Assembly (NCBI GenBank): GCA_026419785.1
Contig: JAODTK010003333.1
Span: 310,001-374,000, forward strand
Reading direction: 5' to 3'
Source of the DNA: Sclerodactyla briareus
Taxonomy: Eukaryota; Echinodermata; Holothuroidea; Dendrochirotida; Sclerodactylidae
DNA: 64,000 nt
The position numbers and the translations under genes were made by a program. The notes beneath the pieces are model-generated. The model made no database searches. It was not told the DNA's origin and saw only the letters and a program-made list of their open reading frames with translations. Below are positions 47,790-59,046 of this stretch, piece after piece; position 1 is the first letter of the stretch; each line of letters starts with the position of its first letter.

Positions 47790-48640
47790 GGTCAGTTTGT
47801 TGATCTCCTGTCTTCTTCTTCCTGGGCCTGGTTAGTAAGATCCGGGTGTTTCTTCCTTTGGTCATTCTGCGCTGAGCTGGTGTTATCCGGATAGTCAGAT
47901 TTGCCACCTATCAGACGTGAGCGGCATACTCTCTCAATATGCCCGACATACTGCACTTCGGCACTGCGTGTTTTTGAACCAGCATTCTTCCTGGTTGTGA
48001 ATTCTCCCACAACGGTAGCAGTACTGCGATTGCGGCTTCTGTTCTGTCCCAGTCAGGCCTTGGCTCAGTCCAGCCGTCGTTGTGGCACCTCTCGCGGATT
48101 TGACCCCTTCCGCTGTATTCTCCCATGTTAGGGCCAATTCCACTGTCTGGTTGAGTGTCAGCATATCTTTCTCGCTAACGTTCTCCATTAGTTTGAGAGC
48201 AGAAGATTCACCTCGTAACCCACCGATGGAGCGATCTCTCAGATTTTATCTAGTTTGTCCTCATAGTTGCAATGTAGACTCAGTCCCGTCAGTTGTACCA
48301 CATATTCAACATTAGATTCACCCGGTTGTTGGTCACGGCGTAAGAATTTGCGCCTTTCCGCCACTACATCGTCAATGTTTCCTTCAACTGTGTGTAAGTT
48401 GAGTCTGTTGGCTCTTGTGGCGAGACCAGATTCCGTAAAATTGCGTATAACTGGCCCCGAGGAAGTACAAGAACATTGCAATCACCCTGGCATCATTATC
48501 GCAGTATTCCAGTTCAATACCGTTAGCGACCAGGAACAGTTCGAACCTTCCACGTAGCAGTCGCAATCATCACCTAGCTAGTATGTAGCGCTGAATGGCG
48601 ATAAGACCCCCCGTCGTTTGTTGTCCAACTGCAGCTTGAT
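47790..48640 (-). pseudogene. Gypsy 1 gag remnant with zinc knuckles
   Basis: The N-terminal piece (48384-48566) has 'FELFLVANGIE' followed by 'IAMFLYFLGA', and the next (48239-48481) has 'VVAERRKFLRRDQQPGE' then 'LTGLSLHCNY', all typical gypsy capsid text. The 47934-48188 piece holds a CCHC-type knuckle ('CYRCGRIHNQEEC') and a second, partly lost one ('VGHIERVC', 47792-48010 frame). Gag proteins form the particle core and the knuckles bind RNA. Frame changes separate the three pieces. Confidence 0.85.
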
Positions 48641-48889
48641 TTTGCGGTGAATTCCGGAATTCCCACTTAGTGACATAGTTGAACGGCTAAAATTATCCCG
48701 TTTCATATCCCGCAGAAATCTGTTAGATACTTGGATCAATTACTCCAAGAATGATTACAAGTTGCACATGTGATTCTGATCAGCAATCCGCCATGTTGGA
48801 GGAGAACGTCTACGGTCGAAGGTCAATGCATTACACGATACATATATGGAACGCCAGAAACGTTAAATACACAAAAAAAAAAAATCGGA
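48641..48889. other. Gap upstream of gypsy 1 gag
   Basis: This should contain the leader and 5' LTR of gypsy 1 if they survive. I see neither a tRNA-complementary primer site nor any sequence repeated at the other end of the element. Confidence 0.5.
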
Positions 48890-49760
48890 GCATTGTCGTA
48901 ATGAAGGTTCAGTTCGTCTAGGTGAACTACATCTAGTTGACACTTTGACCTCATTTGCCCTTTTGACCTCGGGACCCTCAGTGTCATTTTTTGTGACGTC
49001 GAGACTCGTCACCCCGGAACAAAGCAATAGTCAATAGTCAGTCACCGGCGTACTGAAACACTCCTATCACACTTTTATCTCCAGTTATGTCCTGTGAGAA
49101 AGGGGAAATCAGCCTCTAAAACATGATGAATTTCAAATCTTTATATATTTGCCCAACGAAACATTTTAGCGGGTGGCGTAACGGAGAATTTCGTTCGTCC
49201 GTGCAGACTACATGTGGTGACTTTTACCTTTTGATCTCATTTGACCTAATGACCTATTGACCCTCTGGGTCAATTCTTTGTGATGACCTAGGAGTCTGGC
49301 CTTCGTGCACTCTCAGTAGGTGTCTCAACAATAGCGTCTATCAAGTCAGATGCAGAACCTGATAGCTTACACCATAATTTAGCACACCCTTTTTACAAAC
49401 CCCAATCATCACTATCTATCTTCCCTAACCCTTGCCTCCCATCCCTCCTCCTAGTTTCCTGCCCCATGTATCTCCGACGCGACACTACTGTTTCGCCCCC
49501 GTTTGTAATCAAGCTCCTCTTTATTAAATAGGATGAATTCCATCGTTCGTCATTTGACCTCTCTCGGCGAATGATGCTGAACCATTTTGGGGGATTCGCG
49601 TAAGGGGAGTTCTGCTCGTCTGTGTGACTGACACTAGAATTCAGCAGTTTTCAGGCACATGCACTTTTGTGTTGAAGAATCTCCCTTTATTTTCAGTCAG
49701 TAGGTATGAAACACTCCCCAGTCATACTATAACTATAATCATGATATACCTGTGCCGGAA
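48890..49760 (+). repeat. Degenerate repeat, three long units
   Basis: 'aaggttcagttcgtctaggtgaactacat' (48905), 'ggagaatttcgttcgtccgtgcagactacat' (49182) and 'ggggagttctgctcgtctgtgtgactgacac' (49604) start three related blocks. The first two continue with 'ttgacctcatttg.cc..ttgacc..gggaccctc.gtgtca.ttttttgtga', and the first and third share 'tgaaacactcc..tcat/cac'. Period is about 275-420 bases and divergence is high. Confidence 0.6.
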
Positions 49761-51059
49761 TCACTACGTCATAGTTGCGGTCTGTTGTGTGCTTTCAGAT
49801 GCCAATTTAACTAATGGTTCAAATTGTGTAAGGAGTTTCCCTTATTCGGCATAAGGAGCTCCATCCAGTGCTCTATGGTGCATTGAAGCATGTATGATGT
49901 GTCTGATATATTGAGCATTCAGTATTCGGGTATTAAGGTTCAATACACTGTTATGAATTCAATTCCCACATAGCCTGTAGATTGCGCCAACGTCGCGAAA
50001 ATATCCTCGCTGATGTTTACTTACCCTGAAGCTGATGACGATGATGATGTTTCGTACTTTAGATGGTGTATATAATTAATTAGATTTATCCTTCGGTTAA
50101 TCGGCGCATAATCTGCGAACCGCTATAGACAATCGCTGCTCGTGAATATAGAAACTGGCAATTACCTCAGAGGGTTGTTTAGTTCAAGGCATCCGACTGA
50201 AGGGATAATGGCATCTCTCAGGCCCAAAGCCTTTTCAGCTCTAACCCCACTTCTCTCTATCTGGCTAATTTTGAGGAGTTTTGAAATATGCTCGAAAATA
50301 CCCAAATAAAATATTCAAAGAGGTTTGGATTGAGTTACTATGTATTTCCAAATAGGAGTGTATTTCAGATACATATAGTTTAAATCGACACAAAAGCAAC
50401 TGAACTCTTATATTTTGTGACTTTTGTCACAAACAAATTCAAGTATTCAGTTACTCCAATCTTCAAACAATTCGAGGAAAAAAATCAAAACCCCAAATTG
50501 CCCGATTTGCATTTTTTAATATAAATATTATGATATTAATCAATATTCAATGGGGAAACGAGTAATACTAGCAAACGCATTTCGGGTGGGTGGTACCAGG
50601 AAGTTCTAGTTCGGTTCACTGTTACGCCTGAAATCTTGCTCTTCTGATCTGGCAAGCGGAACTTATAGCCTTTTCTCCAGTTGGAGCCGAGGACTCACTC
50701 ACAGCAGAGTGCCTTTATTGTCAATGATATGGCTTTAATAACTGACGAGGCAATTGATGGGAAGGCGCGACACGATCTATGGTTTGGTTATTTGGTTGTT
50801 GTGGGTATTTCCTGATTCCCATTTAGCCAATAGTGACAAGAAATCTGGCCTACTTGATTTTTCTGTATTCAGCTCTGTGGTCGCCTGTCACGAGAAGTCC
50901 AACTACTGCCAACTTTATAGTTAAAGTAAAACATCCGACAACCTAAGAAGAAGGGGAACAAAGTTCCCCAAACTTCCGAAGTAACTTCGAAAGTTAGCAG
51001 GGAAAACATCAATAAATATTCACTTTGACTTTTCGTTTTGCACTCCTATCTGTCAGTTT
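49761..51059. other. Gap with no supported gene
   Basis: AT-rich DNA without recognisable genes. If gypsy 2 was ever longer, its missing 5' part is not here. Confidence 0.55.
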
Positions 51060-51837
51060 GATCATGGTCAGGAATGTATGACCATATGGCTCATGTGCAG
51101 CTTGCATATAATAATTCCCGTCATGACAGCACTGGTTTCAGTCCTTTCTTTCTCCTACATGGTAGGGAACCCCGGACCCCCAATTCGGCTTGGCTCCAAT
51201 GATGCCTCCAGTACCTCAGGCTACCCCAGGTACCCCTGCAGCGTATGCAATCTGCATAAACGGGTTACCTAGAGCATTTAAGGAAGTAAACCAGTACAGT
51301 CATGAAATGAAACATTGTCAAAAATTGGGCTACGATAAGAATGTACGATTTACACCGTACAATCCTGTGATTTGGTTTGGGTCGATCTCCCAGCAAACAA
51401 GCGTTTTAAAACTTGCAACAAAGTGGGAGGGTTCATTTATGGTCATGAAATTTCTCTCACATGGTGACAACCCCACCCCCCCCCCCCCACCGGTTGTGTA
51501 TCAAGTACGTGACCTTGGGAAACCCAGTTGAAAACGTATATATCGGCGCAACAGCCCAATCTAACAGAGGGAACGTAGAGACCAGAAGTAGTGATAGAAG
51601 TGGATCTCCACCTGTAACTGCTCTGTCTGGTTCATTGCCGATTTATACAGGTTCAGTTCGGCCAGCTGGTGCTCCGGTTTCCACACTAGTAACCCCAGCA
51701 CCTTCACAAATAGGTAATGAGATACCCGTAGTACAATAATCCCAAACACAGACCAAGTTCGGCCCAGATGCCGGGACGAGCACCCGATCAGGTCGTGTTG
51801 TTAGACTCCCAAGATATTTAAGAGACTATCAATTTTA
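51060..51837 (+). pseudogene. Gypsy 2 integrase C-terminal remnant
   Basis: Text recognisable from gypsy integrases: 'MAHVQLAYNN' and 'STGFSPFFLLHGREP' type sequence in shifted frames near 51085-51180, 'RAFKEVNQYSHEMKHCQKLGYD', 'FTPYNPV' and 'LKLATKWEGSFMVMKFLS' in 51190-51531, then 'VVYQVRDLGKP' just after a run of 14 C (51475-51488) that adds a Pro stretch. A second frame (51461-51739) covers the Ser/Thr/Pro-rich tail, and 'STRSGRVVRLPRYLRDYQF' closes the protein near 51780-51836. Several frame changes make it a pseudogene. Confidence 0.8.
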
Positions 51838-52220
51838 ATGTTTCAGTAATTGTGGTGTAGATGTTTGTTTGTGTTAGGTAGTATGAGTATGTCTCAGTGA
51901 ATATGCATGTATAGTCATGTTTAATGGTGAATGTGGAAATTGTTCGGATACGTTATGTCTTTGTCCAAAGTAATAATTGGGGAAAATTTAAGAAAGTAAC
52001 ATTCCACCATATGTTTGAATGATGCAATAATCACAGGCCTACTTACAAAATGATAAGAGATAATGGAGTATTTATTGGGAGTATATGACAAAGAAGAAAT
52101 TATATTTATAGGCCTGAATAATAATTCGGATATCATTATTAATGACTTCAACCACTTTTCTGTAATTTGATAGTTTGTATTTGTTAGGTATTATTAAGTG
52201 AAATGTGGACATTTCATTTC

Positions 52221-52233
52221 TTTGAAGAGGGAG
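52221..52233 (+). promoter_or_regulatory. Candidate polypurine tract (gypsy 2)
   Basis: 'tttgaagagggag' directly before a 'TGATGTAG' that could open an LTR. Such tracts prime plus-strand DNA synthesis in LTR elements. Called from position and composition only. Confidence 0.45.
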
Positions 52234-52575
52234 TGATGTAGAGTGGCCACGTAATTAGTTGTTAGCTTGTATATCCACTTTATTATTGTTGGAAATTGTG
52301 TCTTATGCGGTGGTGAGTTGTATTCCATTGTATTACATTATTTTCTAGGGAATAACACCTGACAATCAGTTTATCAACTTACATGGTGTAATCATCACAC
52401 ACGAAAGACGTGTCAACTTTGCGTGACATCACTATTTGCGTCCTGTGTACTCAATTGTGAAATCAATACTTCAGCAATCACTGACTGACTCCTCCGCCTT
52501 CCCACAGTCTATTCCTTATGCATCAACCCTTGCTTCCGTGCAGTGGTAACTTGGAATTACGCCGTGATTACTGCA
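52234..52575 (+). repeat. Candidate 3' LTR of gypsy 2
   Basis: Starts TGATGTAGAG right after the purine tract and could end at '...gattactgCA', about 342 bases. Only the TG...CA ends and the position support this. No second copy is present in the window to confirm it, and I cannot point to a target-site duplication. Confidence 0.4.
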
Positions 52576-54944
52576 CTTGAGGAAACTATGTACCAGAATG
52601 TGTTGATGCATTGTGAAGATAACCAATGATGTACAAGCCTGAACCATGTGATAAGGCAATCGCAATAGTGTCTCGCCTGGTTGCGTGATCAGCGTTGTTA
52701 TTAGCCTGCAGCTTATGGGGAACGTTCTGTCCCTTAGGCCACTGTAGTAGTAGGGAATGACATTCGTTCAAGCCCTTTGGTGGGAATTGCATGGGCTCAC
52801 ATTCCTCAACAATTTGTGATACCAAATCGAGCATTATGCCCATAACTGTATATATTACTGCTCGGACTGAGTGACGGGAAAGGATATATATGGATTCTCC
52901 GACTTGTACAAGGGCAAGGACATGTTTCTCCTGTCTGTCACCTATCAACGCCCTCGCGCCGCACTTTTGAGTGGCTCAGACTATCGAGACTCGAATTTAA
53001 GAGACAGTAGCACACTGAAGTATATATTACTTCAAATGAAACGTGACATTTTCCCCGTTGAGTCACAAGGGAGAAAGCCCAAGTCACGAAGCACGCCGAT
53101 ATTCAAGAGTTGTGGCGTAGCTAAGGATGGTAGCGGAGCTCTAGAGACTGCACCTCACAACGAAGCTGTTATTTTTCATCGACACAATGCATTTTAAGCT
53201 CCTCGTGACTATATGCGTGGATAACAAATCGAAGAGCTCTTGGACGCTATCTACATGGTTGAATTCCGGCCAAGGGTTCAAACCTTTGTTTCAATTCGGA
53301 GAGATCGAGTCAATTACTATCCAAGCAGACGGATTTTTAACCATCCAAGTGGAGTCCCGTCATGACTGACCCGGAGCGTAAAAAATGCTTGACTCTAAGT
53401 GGCACTTCCCGAGTTGTGTTATGTGCATCGAAACAGAGTTCGATGTAAATAGGAGGCTAGCGGCACGAAATAGCGCGAAATGGCACCCCCCCCCCCCCTC
53501 CATTAGGTTTTTACTTGTGCCTCTTTCCGTTCCTTCGAAATTGTTCGGTTGGATCCCGATTTTAGAAGTTCAAACGAACAATAGGTCCTGGATATCTTAA
53601 TTTGAAATACCATTCCTCCGTTAGGAATATAGAGGGGGCAGTTGAATGTACCATCGCCATTATGGTTGCGTCAACGTTCAGTGAAACTGAAAATATCGGT
53701 ACTGAACATCGAATATACACACGTTCGAACTACGAGATCATGAGCGTAAAGAATGCCTGATAAATGGTTCGTGAGTTTCCAATAAACGGTGCGCTAATAA
53801 TTCTTCCACATTGACGCTTTGGGTAATATTTATTGTTGGGATTAATTTCTTTTTCCGGGCCAGACATAGGTTGGCTAATGGACCGGTTGAAGTCCACGGG
53901 CCGCCATCTAAGAACCATTGGTGTCACCGAAGTGCAGACACACACAGGAGAATGATCACTATGTTCCTCTAATTTCTAGTTTATGTGTTACGTATCGACC
54001 ACCTTCTCCCAAAATCAAAACAAGAATAAGAAGAATCACATTGTAATGTCATTCACTGTCTTTGAGTGCACTCCCATCATGTGGGATCAACAATGTCATT
54101 GAGCCTTTAATGATAAAGGAATAAGTCAAACGCTAGGTTAAAATAAAAATAGGAATAAATCAACGTTAGGTTGAATTTGATCTTGCCTGAATTATACATT
54201 ATTTGAAGCTTCCGAAGACGTAAACGTGCGCAGTGACTTCCTCGCACATCCAGTTGGTTGCTGTCACTGATTTTCTCATCAGTATTTCTTTGAAAAGGAG
54301 TGAGGGGACTGAATTAGTTTATGTCACTCCGAATAATTCAGAACATGTTCATTAATCATTTTTTCTCCACAGAAGTGAAGGGTTGGAAATAGGTCATATT
54401 ATGAACCAGGAGGGAGCAATCAACATAATGTGAGAGACGGTAGAGCTTGCCGAGGATGGATGGAGCACGCCAGGATAGGATTACACTTCAAGAGGTCAAT
54501 TAGCAAAGTGCCATCAGGATCAGTATGCATTTTCTGGTTTTCAACAAGCCGTACGCGTAATCAGAGAAAGAGGAGGATGATTAGCAGAGACTTCGTTGGC
54601 GAGAACCAGACATGAATAACTCTGCTATCAGCGATGGACCAAAGTTTCGAAAACAAATACAGAAAAGTCACTATAAGATTGGTTAGAAAGTCCTTAACAT
54701 AAATGCGGATCAGTGATATAGAGATTAATAGTGGATATACATAAAGTTAGAGCAGTTACAACACTGTATATGTCTAGAGACGACCTTTTACTCTGCTGTT
54801 TGATCACAGAAATTACACCCAGCCGAGGGTATAAAGGAGCAAGTTTTATTACCATAACAGCGAATATAACAGTGACTGTGATTGGCTATGTATTTTCCTT
54901 TTTTGTTGCCAGGAACCTGAATGTACATGTGCCAATAAAGCATC
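52576..54944. other. Gap with no supported gene
   Basis: A 120-codon minus-strand frame (52586-52948) and a 108-codon plus frame (52871-53197) partly overlap and are not recognisable. A C13 run lies at 53486. Nothing else. Confidence 0.5.
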
Positions 54945-55259
54945 TCAGTTTTCTGCCCAATACAAATTTCCGCATAACTTTGGAATGAATTGAATCTTAA
55001 ACACCCTCGAGGTAGTTGAACTCCTTGAAATTACCTCCTGTTTGCCGATCGGCAACTCCCTGGGGAACCTGCGAAGCAGCGCCAACCATGAGCTACGCGG
55101 CGTCCGGCGGGGATCCTGTTTATGCAGGACACGGCGGGCATGATGCTCCACCGGGAGGCGCGCCATATGCCGGAAGAAGCGCCGTTGACGATAGCGAATC
55201 AACAGCTGACCTTTCCCTAAAACTTCTAAAAAAGAACAAAATGTATTTCCTCTCTCCAA
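54945..55259 (-). pseudogene. LINE C-terminal scrap
   Basis: On the minus strand, 'YRQRRFFRHMARLPVEHHARRV' followed by 'DPRRTP..SWLALLRR' resembles the 'R..RFFGHLARMP..H.ARR.L' and 'PRG.P..RW' strings near the end of many LINE RT proteins (LINE A has 'RFFGHIARL' in the same place). Gly of 'FGH' is Arg here. The rest of the element is absent and the frame after about 55050 is not recognisable. Confidence 0.55.
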
Positions 55260-55711
55260 CCTAGTGCCTACTGTATAGTGTTGTGGACATTATTATACGT
55301 ACTGCAACAAATGTAGTTTACACGTTGCCTTCTTCCACTCTGAATGTAGTTGTTCAAGATTAGTCCACTCCTGACCTTACAAGAACTTGACCTTACACTG
55401 TTCGGGAGTCAAGTTATAGGTTGTTTTGTTTTTCTCTTCTCGGCGTGTAATTTGTACCTATTTGCCAAAGGTAGTAGTTTTGGAGCATAACTCACCAGGT
55501 ATAGCAAATGGCATCCAAACGAAGTGTGAAATTGTAGCTCCTCGTGATTTCGAATGACCATGCTCCGAATCAACGCGCTAGGGCTCTAAACACCATCCTT
55601 CGTTTTATCAAAGTATTAAAATATGTTTGCACACTCAATTGCACACACTTTTCCGACGCTTCTTTTCTCTTCTTCTTAGAGGCGGATTAGCTCATTAGCT
55701 TTTCTTCGGGG
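55260..55711. other. Gap with no supported gene
   Basis: AT-rich DNA; nothing recognised. 'ggcggattagctcattagc' at 55680-55700 looks like a partial duplicate of the SINE head that begins just after it. Confidence 0.5.
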
Positions 55712-56240
55712 AGGCGGATTAGCTCAGTCGGTAGAGCTCCAGACTGCAAGACCATTGATTGCGAGTTCGGAGCCCATTGGAAGCCCGAGGACTTTTTCCG
55801 CCGTGCTGTTGGACAAGGCATGACTCCTGAACTGTCCCCACGCACCCACGTGTAAAAGTGGGTACCTTGTGAGGTGACCTGTAGAGAGTAGTGGGGGGGA
55901 TGAAGTGGGGGACACGATGAAGTGACGTACTGAAACGGTGCGTCGTGATCGAACAAGTGGGGGGGGGGGGATGAAGTGGGGGACACGATGAAGTGACGTA
56001 CTGAAACGGTGCGTCGTGATCGAACAAGTGGGGGGGGGGGGGATGAAGTGGGGGACACGATGAAGTGACGTACTGAAACGGTGCGTCGTGAGCGACAAGC
56101 CAGAAACGCGTGCTATCTAGTACGGGTGTGACAAGTCACTATGATCAGGGTAATATCTGTAAGACGCTGTGAGATGTGGGAAAGGCGGCTATAGAAGCAC
56201 GGTATAATTATTTTTGTATATTATTTTTCTTATCTCGTTA
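55712..56240 (+). mobile_element. tRNA-headed SINE with LINE-like tail (family S2)
   Basis: The head 'ggcggattagctcagtcggtagagctcc' is a clear tRNA D-arm/A-box region, with 'cgagttcggagccc' as a weakened B box about 30 bases on. The anticodon arm cannot pair, so it is not a tRNA gene. The body includes 'acccacgtgtaaaagtgggtaccttgtgaggtgacc'. The end, 'gtaagacgctgtgagatgtgggaaaggcggctatagaagcacggtataatta', followed by T/A-rich sequence, has the shape of the CR1-like 3' tail also seen at 35715 and in LINE C. Between body and tail lies the 71-bp minisatellite. Confidence 0.75.
55890..56098 (+). repeat. 71-bp minisatellite, three copies, inside SINE
   Basis: The unit 'gatgaagtgggggacacgat...gtgcgtcgtgatcgaacaagt' plus a poly-G run starts at 55899, 55970 and 56042. 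The copies are almost identical except for the length of the G run (7 to 12). The third copy ends imperfectly ('gagcgacaag'). Recent expansion is likely. The long minus-strand frames here are artefacts of the repeat. Confidence 0.95.
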
Positions 56241-57289
56241 TATCAGACCTTGGGAAAGAATAACTCCAATGTTTATTGAGTTACTCGTTTCCAAAAAAAT
56301 GAAAGAAATTGTTACTTGCGGTAATAATAAGTAAATTATAATTTTCTTCGCATTATAGAGGATGCGTTCAGATATGTAGAACAATTAATAGAGAAATCAA
56401 TTAGCGAACTGACGAGGGGGTGGGGGGGGGGGGGGGCGTTCGCCTTCACAGACGTGGTGTTTATATATGACACCAATGTGTTGTCTGTCTGTGAGAGGGC
56501 CCAGCGAAAAAAAAGGAACAACCCGCCCGAAGTAAACGAATTGGAATGTTAATGTATGTCACATACTCAATTTGAGGTTTCGTTACCCGGAGAAAAAAAT
56601 CTTCATCGACATATCGGCATAAAATATATCTGAAGCAATCGCAGATTAGACAGGTACTAGAGGCATGCTGGGTTTGAAACAATGGATTTGATGACATTAA
56701 GTTTTTTACGATCTTACCATTGCCGTATTCAACTGAAATATGACATTCACGGATTATTGCCGGTTACGTGGGTAATAGCAAAACTGATAAAGTGTAACAA
56801 GTTTTATCCCAGTCAGTGGCAATCAAAAAAGGCACCTCCAATAACGTGTGTCCTGATTGTTTCCTGGTGTTTCCTATCTGTATAATCAATTACGAATCGG
56901 TTACAGGTAATAAATTAAGGATTAGAGCTAGCGTTTTCCGACGAGCGAAATTCTTGTTGATTTGGAGGCGCGCATCGGCTACGACACCTTCCGAAAATAT
57001 GCCTAATATAACGATCGGGGTAGCGTCATCGTATTAATAATGTGACGCACCCCTCAGGTGGTGACGCTCATTCGACTGGTGGCGAAGTTGACCGCTGTCC
57101 TCCAACTTTTACTGGATTGAATTCGAAGCGGGTATACACTGCATCCCGATGAGATGCAAATATGAACGGCAGAAAAATGAAACTTTTGATTCAGAAGATG
57201 GTGCTTGTCGACATACCGCGTATCTAGTATGTCTGAATGTGGATCTTGTGTGGCATAGATGTTTTTTTTTCTTCTCTCGGACCAGGACG
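56241..57289. other. Gap; G15 run at 56422
   Basis: No supported gene. A run of 15 G lies at 56422-56436. Frames are short and unrecognisable. Confidence 0.5.
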
Positions 57290-58330
57290 CTCCCATTCTC
57301 CAAAGTGGTTCACAACAGAATGCCAGCAAGCAGTTCAACCAGAAGAACCAATCGTTCAAGGCTTGGTTGGCTTCTAAATTCCGCTGATACCAGAGCACCC
57401 TATGTTCCGGCACGGAACCACTGCTCCCGGGTCATTGACCAGTCTGAACAATACTTTGTAGACAAAAGTATTTTATGATCACATCCGCAACTCCAATACC
57501 ACCTCTTTCTGGTCCTTGGCGAAGTCTGCCAGCAGACCCACAGTCCAAGGCTTATACTTTCGCTGAGATGTTTGCTTCCGATTCTACTCTTGCTGATGGT
57601 GGTGAAGTCACAGAAGAATATCCACGTGGTGACATTTCTATGCCTCATGTCAAATTCTCAGTCCGTAGAGTACGGAAAGTTCTTCGCAGTTCCCATCCCC
57701 AACAAGCTTTCCAAACTGTCCTACTCTTCTGACATATTTCCTCCTTCCTGGAAGCTAGTCCATGTTGTCCCTGTCCCCAAGAAGGAGGACAAGTCCATTC
57801 TACTGTCCAATAGCACTCACTTCTCAGCTGTGGAAGGTAATGGAATCAGTCATTACCGAGCAGCATTTGTCCTTCCTGGAACATCATCTTCTGCTTTCAA
57901 CTGGAAGCCTGCTAGCCTATGCCACTCACATCTGGTCAACTTTCTTGGACCTATTTGGTGAGAGTCGGGAAATGGCTCTAGACATTTCTGAAGCCTTTAA
58001 TGTCTGGCCTCGTGGACTCATTGCCAGAAATCCTAAATATGGTCTCTCTGATCGGTCGCTTGCTGTTTGTATCAATAGATTTACATTTCCAGTTCATCCA
58101 ATCAATGGAGGAGTACCCCAATGATCTGTAGATATCCAAACTTGTTTCTATCTTCATTAATTGATCTTCTCGATGTCGACTCCTGCCCCAGTCTTTCTCT
58201 ATTGCTGATGACACTAGCCCATCAGCTGGTTTCAGTTACCCTTCTAATTGCCTCAGCAAGCGCAGGCAAACTGCAGACCTTCTTAACAAAACCTCCCTAT
58301 CGTAAACCAGTGGGGTGGTGATAATCTGGT
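57290..58330 (+). pseudogene. LINE B reverse transcriptase remnant
   Basis: Linker 'YVPARNHCSRVIDQSEQYFVDK' near 57390, 'FPPSWKLVHVVPVPKKEDKS' near 57740, 'KVMESVITEQHLSFLEHH' near 57840, motif A as 'MALDISEAFNVWPRGL' near 57970-58020 (family form ALDISKAFDRVWH, so Asp of AFD is Asn here), 'NGGVPQ' at the end of the 57762-58124 frame with a stop where Gly-Ser follows in intact copies, and motif C as I-A-D-D at 58201-58212 in another frame. Both motif C Asp are kept, but stops and shifts rule out function. Confidence 0.85.
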
Positions 58331-58925
58331 CAAGTTCAATTCCAGGAAGACTGGAGAGCTCATCATCTCTCGAAAACGTGGCAAATGTTCCCAGCATTTC
58401 TTGTGAATGTTCCGACCGGTGATTCTCAGACTCTTTAGTTCTTCGCGCATGGTCCTGACTCCTGATCTCAGCTGAAATCCACTTTGCAGATATTGCCAAG
58501 CGGCCCTTCCAGAAACGGGGTGTCCTTTCCCGATCTCGAAACTACTTCATCCTGATCAGCCTGTTCATCTGTTCATCATAAAGTCCAAGGCTATCAGACT
58601 TGCGCACCGTAGATGTGTCGCTCTCTTTCCTATCGCTACATCTTTGGGCATTGTTCCTCCGAGGTGAGCTCTATTATGCCCCCACCGTCCATCCCATCCC
58701 GAGTAAACTCCGCTAACAAGCAGTATGCCCACGATATACGGTTTGCCATTCCTGCAGCCCGCTCTGTTTCTCACTCTTCCTCATTCGTTGTCAGAACTTC
58801 TCGCCTCTGGAATGCTTTGCCATCTGTCTGTTTTCCCTCTTCCTACAACCTTCAGCTTTCCCAAGTCTAGAATCAACGAGCTGTCTCTCACTACCCTTTC
58901 ATAGTAAGTTGTGTCACTTCAGATA
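58331..58925 (+). pseudogene. LINE B C-terminal region
   Basis: After motif C the text 'KFNSRKTGELIISRKRGK' near 58330-58375 and, from 58613, 'FGHCSSEVSSIMPPP', 'IRFAIPAARSVSHSSSFVVR' and 'TSRLWNALPSVCFPSSYNLQ' follow, which are the usual closing strings of this LINE family. A last piece near 58870 reads 'SRINELSLTTLS'. Frameshifts break it at several points. Confidence 0.8.
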
Positions 58926-59012
58926 CTCTGTCCCGGGTAGCGTCTGATAAGCCGATATGAGTGGGTTTACTGTCTCATCTGCCACTTTGCACAGCCTGCA
59001 CTTGCTGTCAGT

Positions 59013-59013
59013 A

Positions 59014-59046
<33 letters not shown>

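Larger units (their letters stand above)
44930..48640 (-). mobile_element. Ty3/gypsy retrotransposon 1 (broken)
   Basis: Reading down the minus strand, pieces of gag with zinc knuckles, aspartic protease, reverse transcriptase, RNase H, integrase and a basic C-terminal tail follow each other in the order used by Ty3/gypsy elements. Every domain is split by frameshifts or stops. No LTR, primer-binding site or polypurine tract could be found at either end, so the ends given are those of the coding remnants. A final basic string 'RRSTRLEKPRKML' near 44940 is typical of the very end of such polyproteins. The element most likely arrived as a whole copy and then decayed. Confidence 0.9.
51060..52575 (+). 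mobile_element. Ty3/gypsy retrotransposon 2, 3' end
   Basis: Plus-strand remnant made of the integrase C-terminal half (51060-51837), an untranslated stretch, a candidate polypurine tract (52221-52233) and a candidate 3' LTR (52234 to about 52575). Everything upstream of the integrase end is absent. It lies 2.4 kb from gypsy 1, in the opposite orientation, and its integrase differs in sequence, so the two are different families. Confidence 0.75.

Noticed and set aside
55712-55790. Possible functional tRNA gene
   Set aside because: The D-arm region is good but the anticodon arm does not pair and the B box is altered (GTTCGGAGCC). It fits a SINE head better.
55687-56098. Three overlapping minus-strand frames of 102-124 codons
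   Set aside because: They are produced by the 71-bp minisatellite, whose length lets all frames stay open and repeat the same peptide.
57054-57413. 119-codon minus-strand frame as a gene
   Set aside because: Most of it is antisense to LINE B linker sequence that is recognisable on the plus strand.
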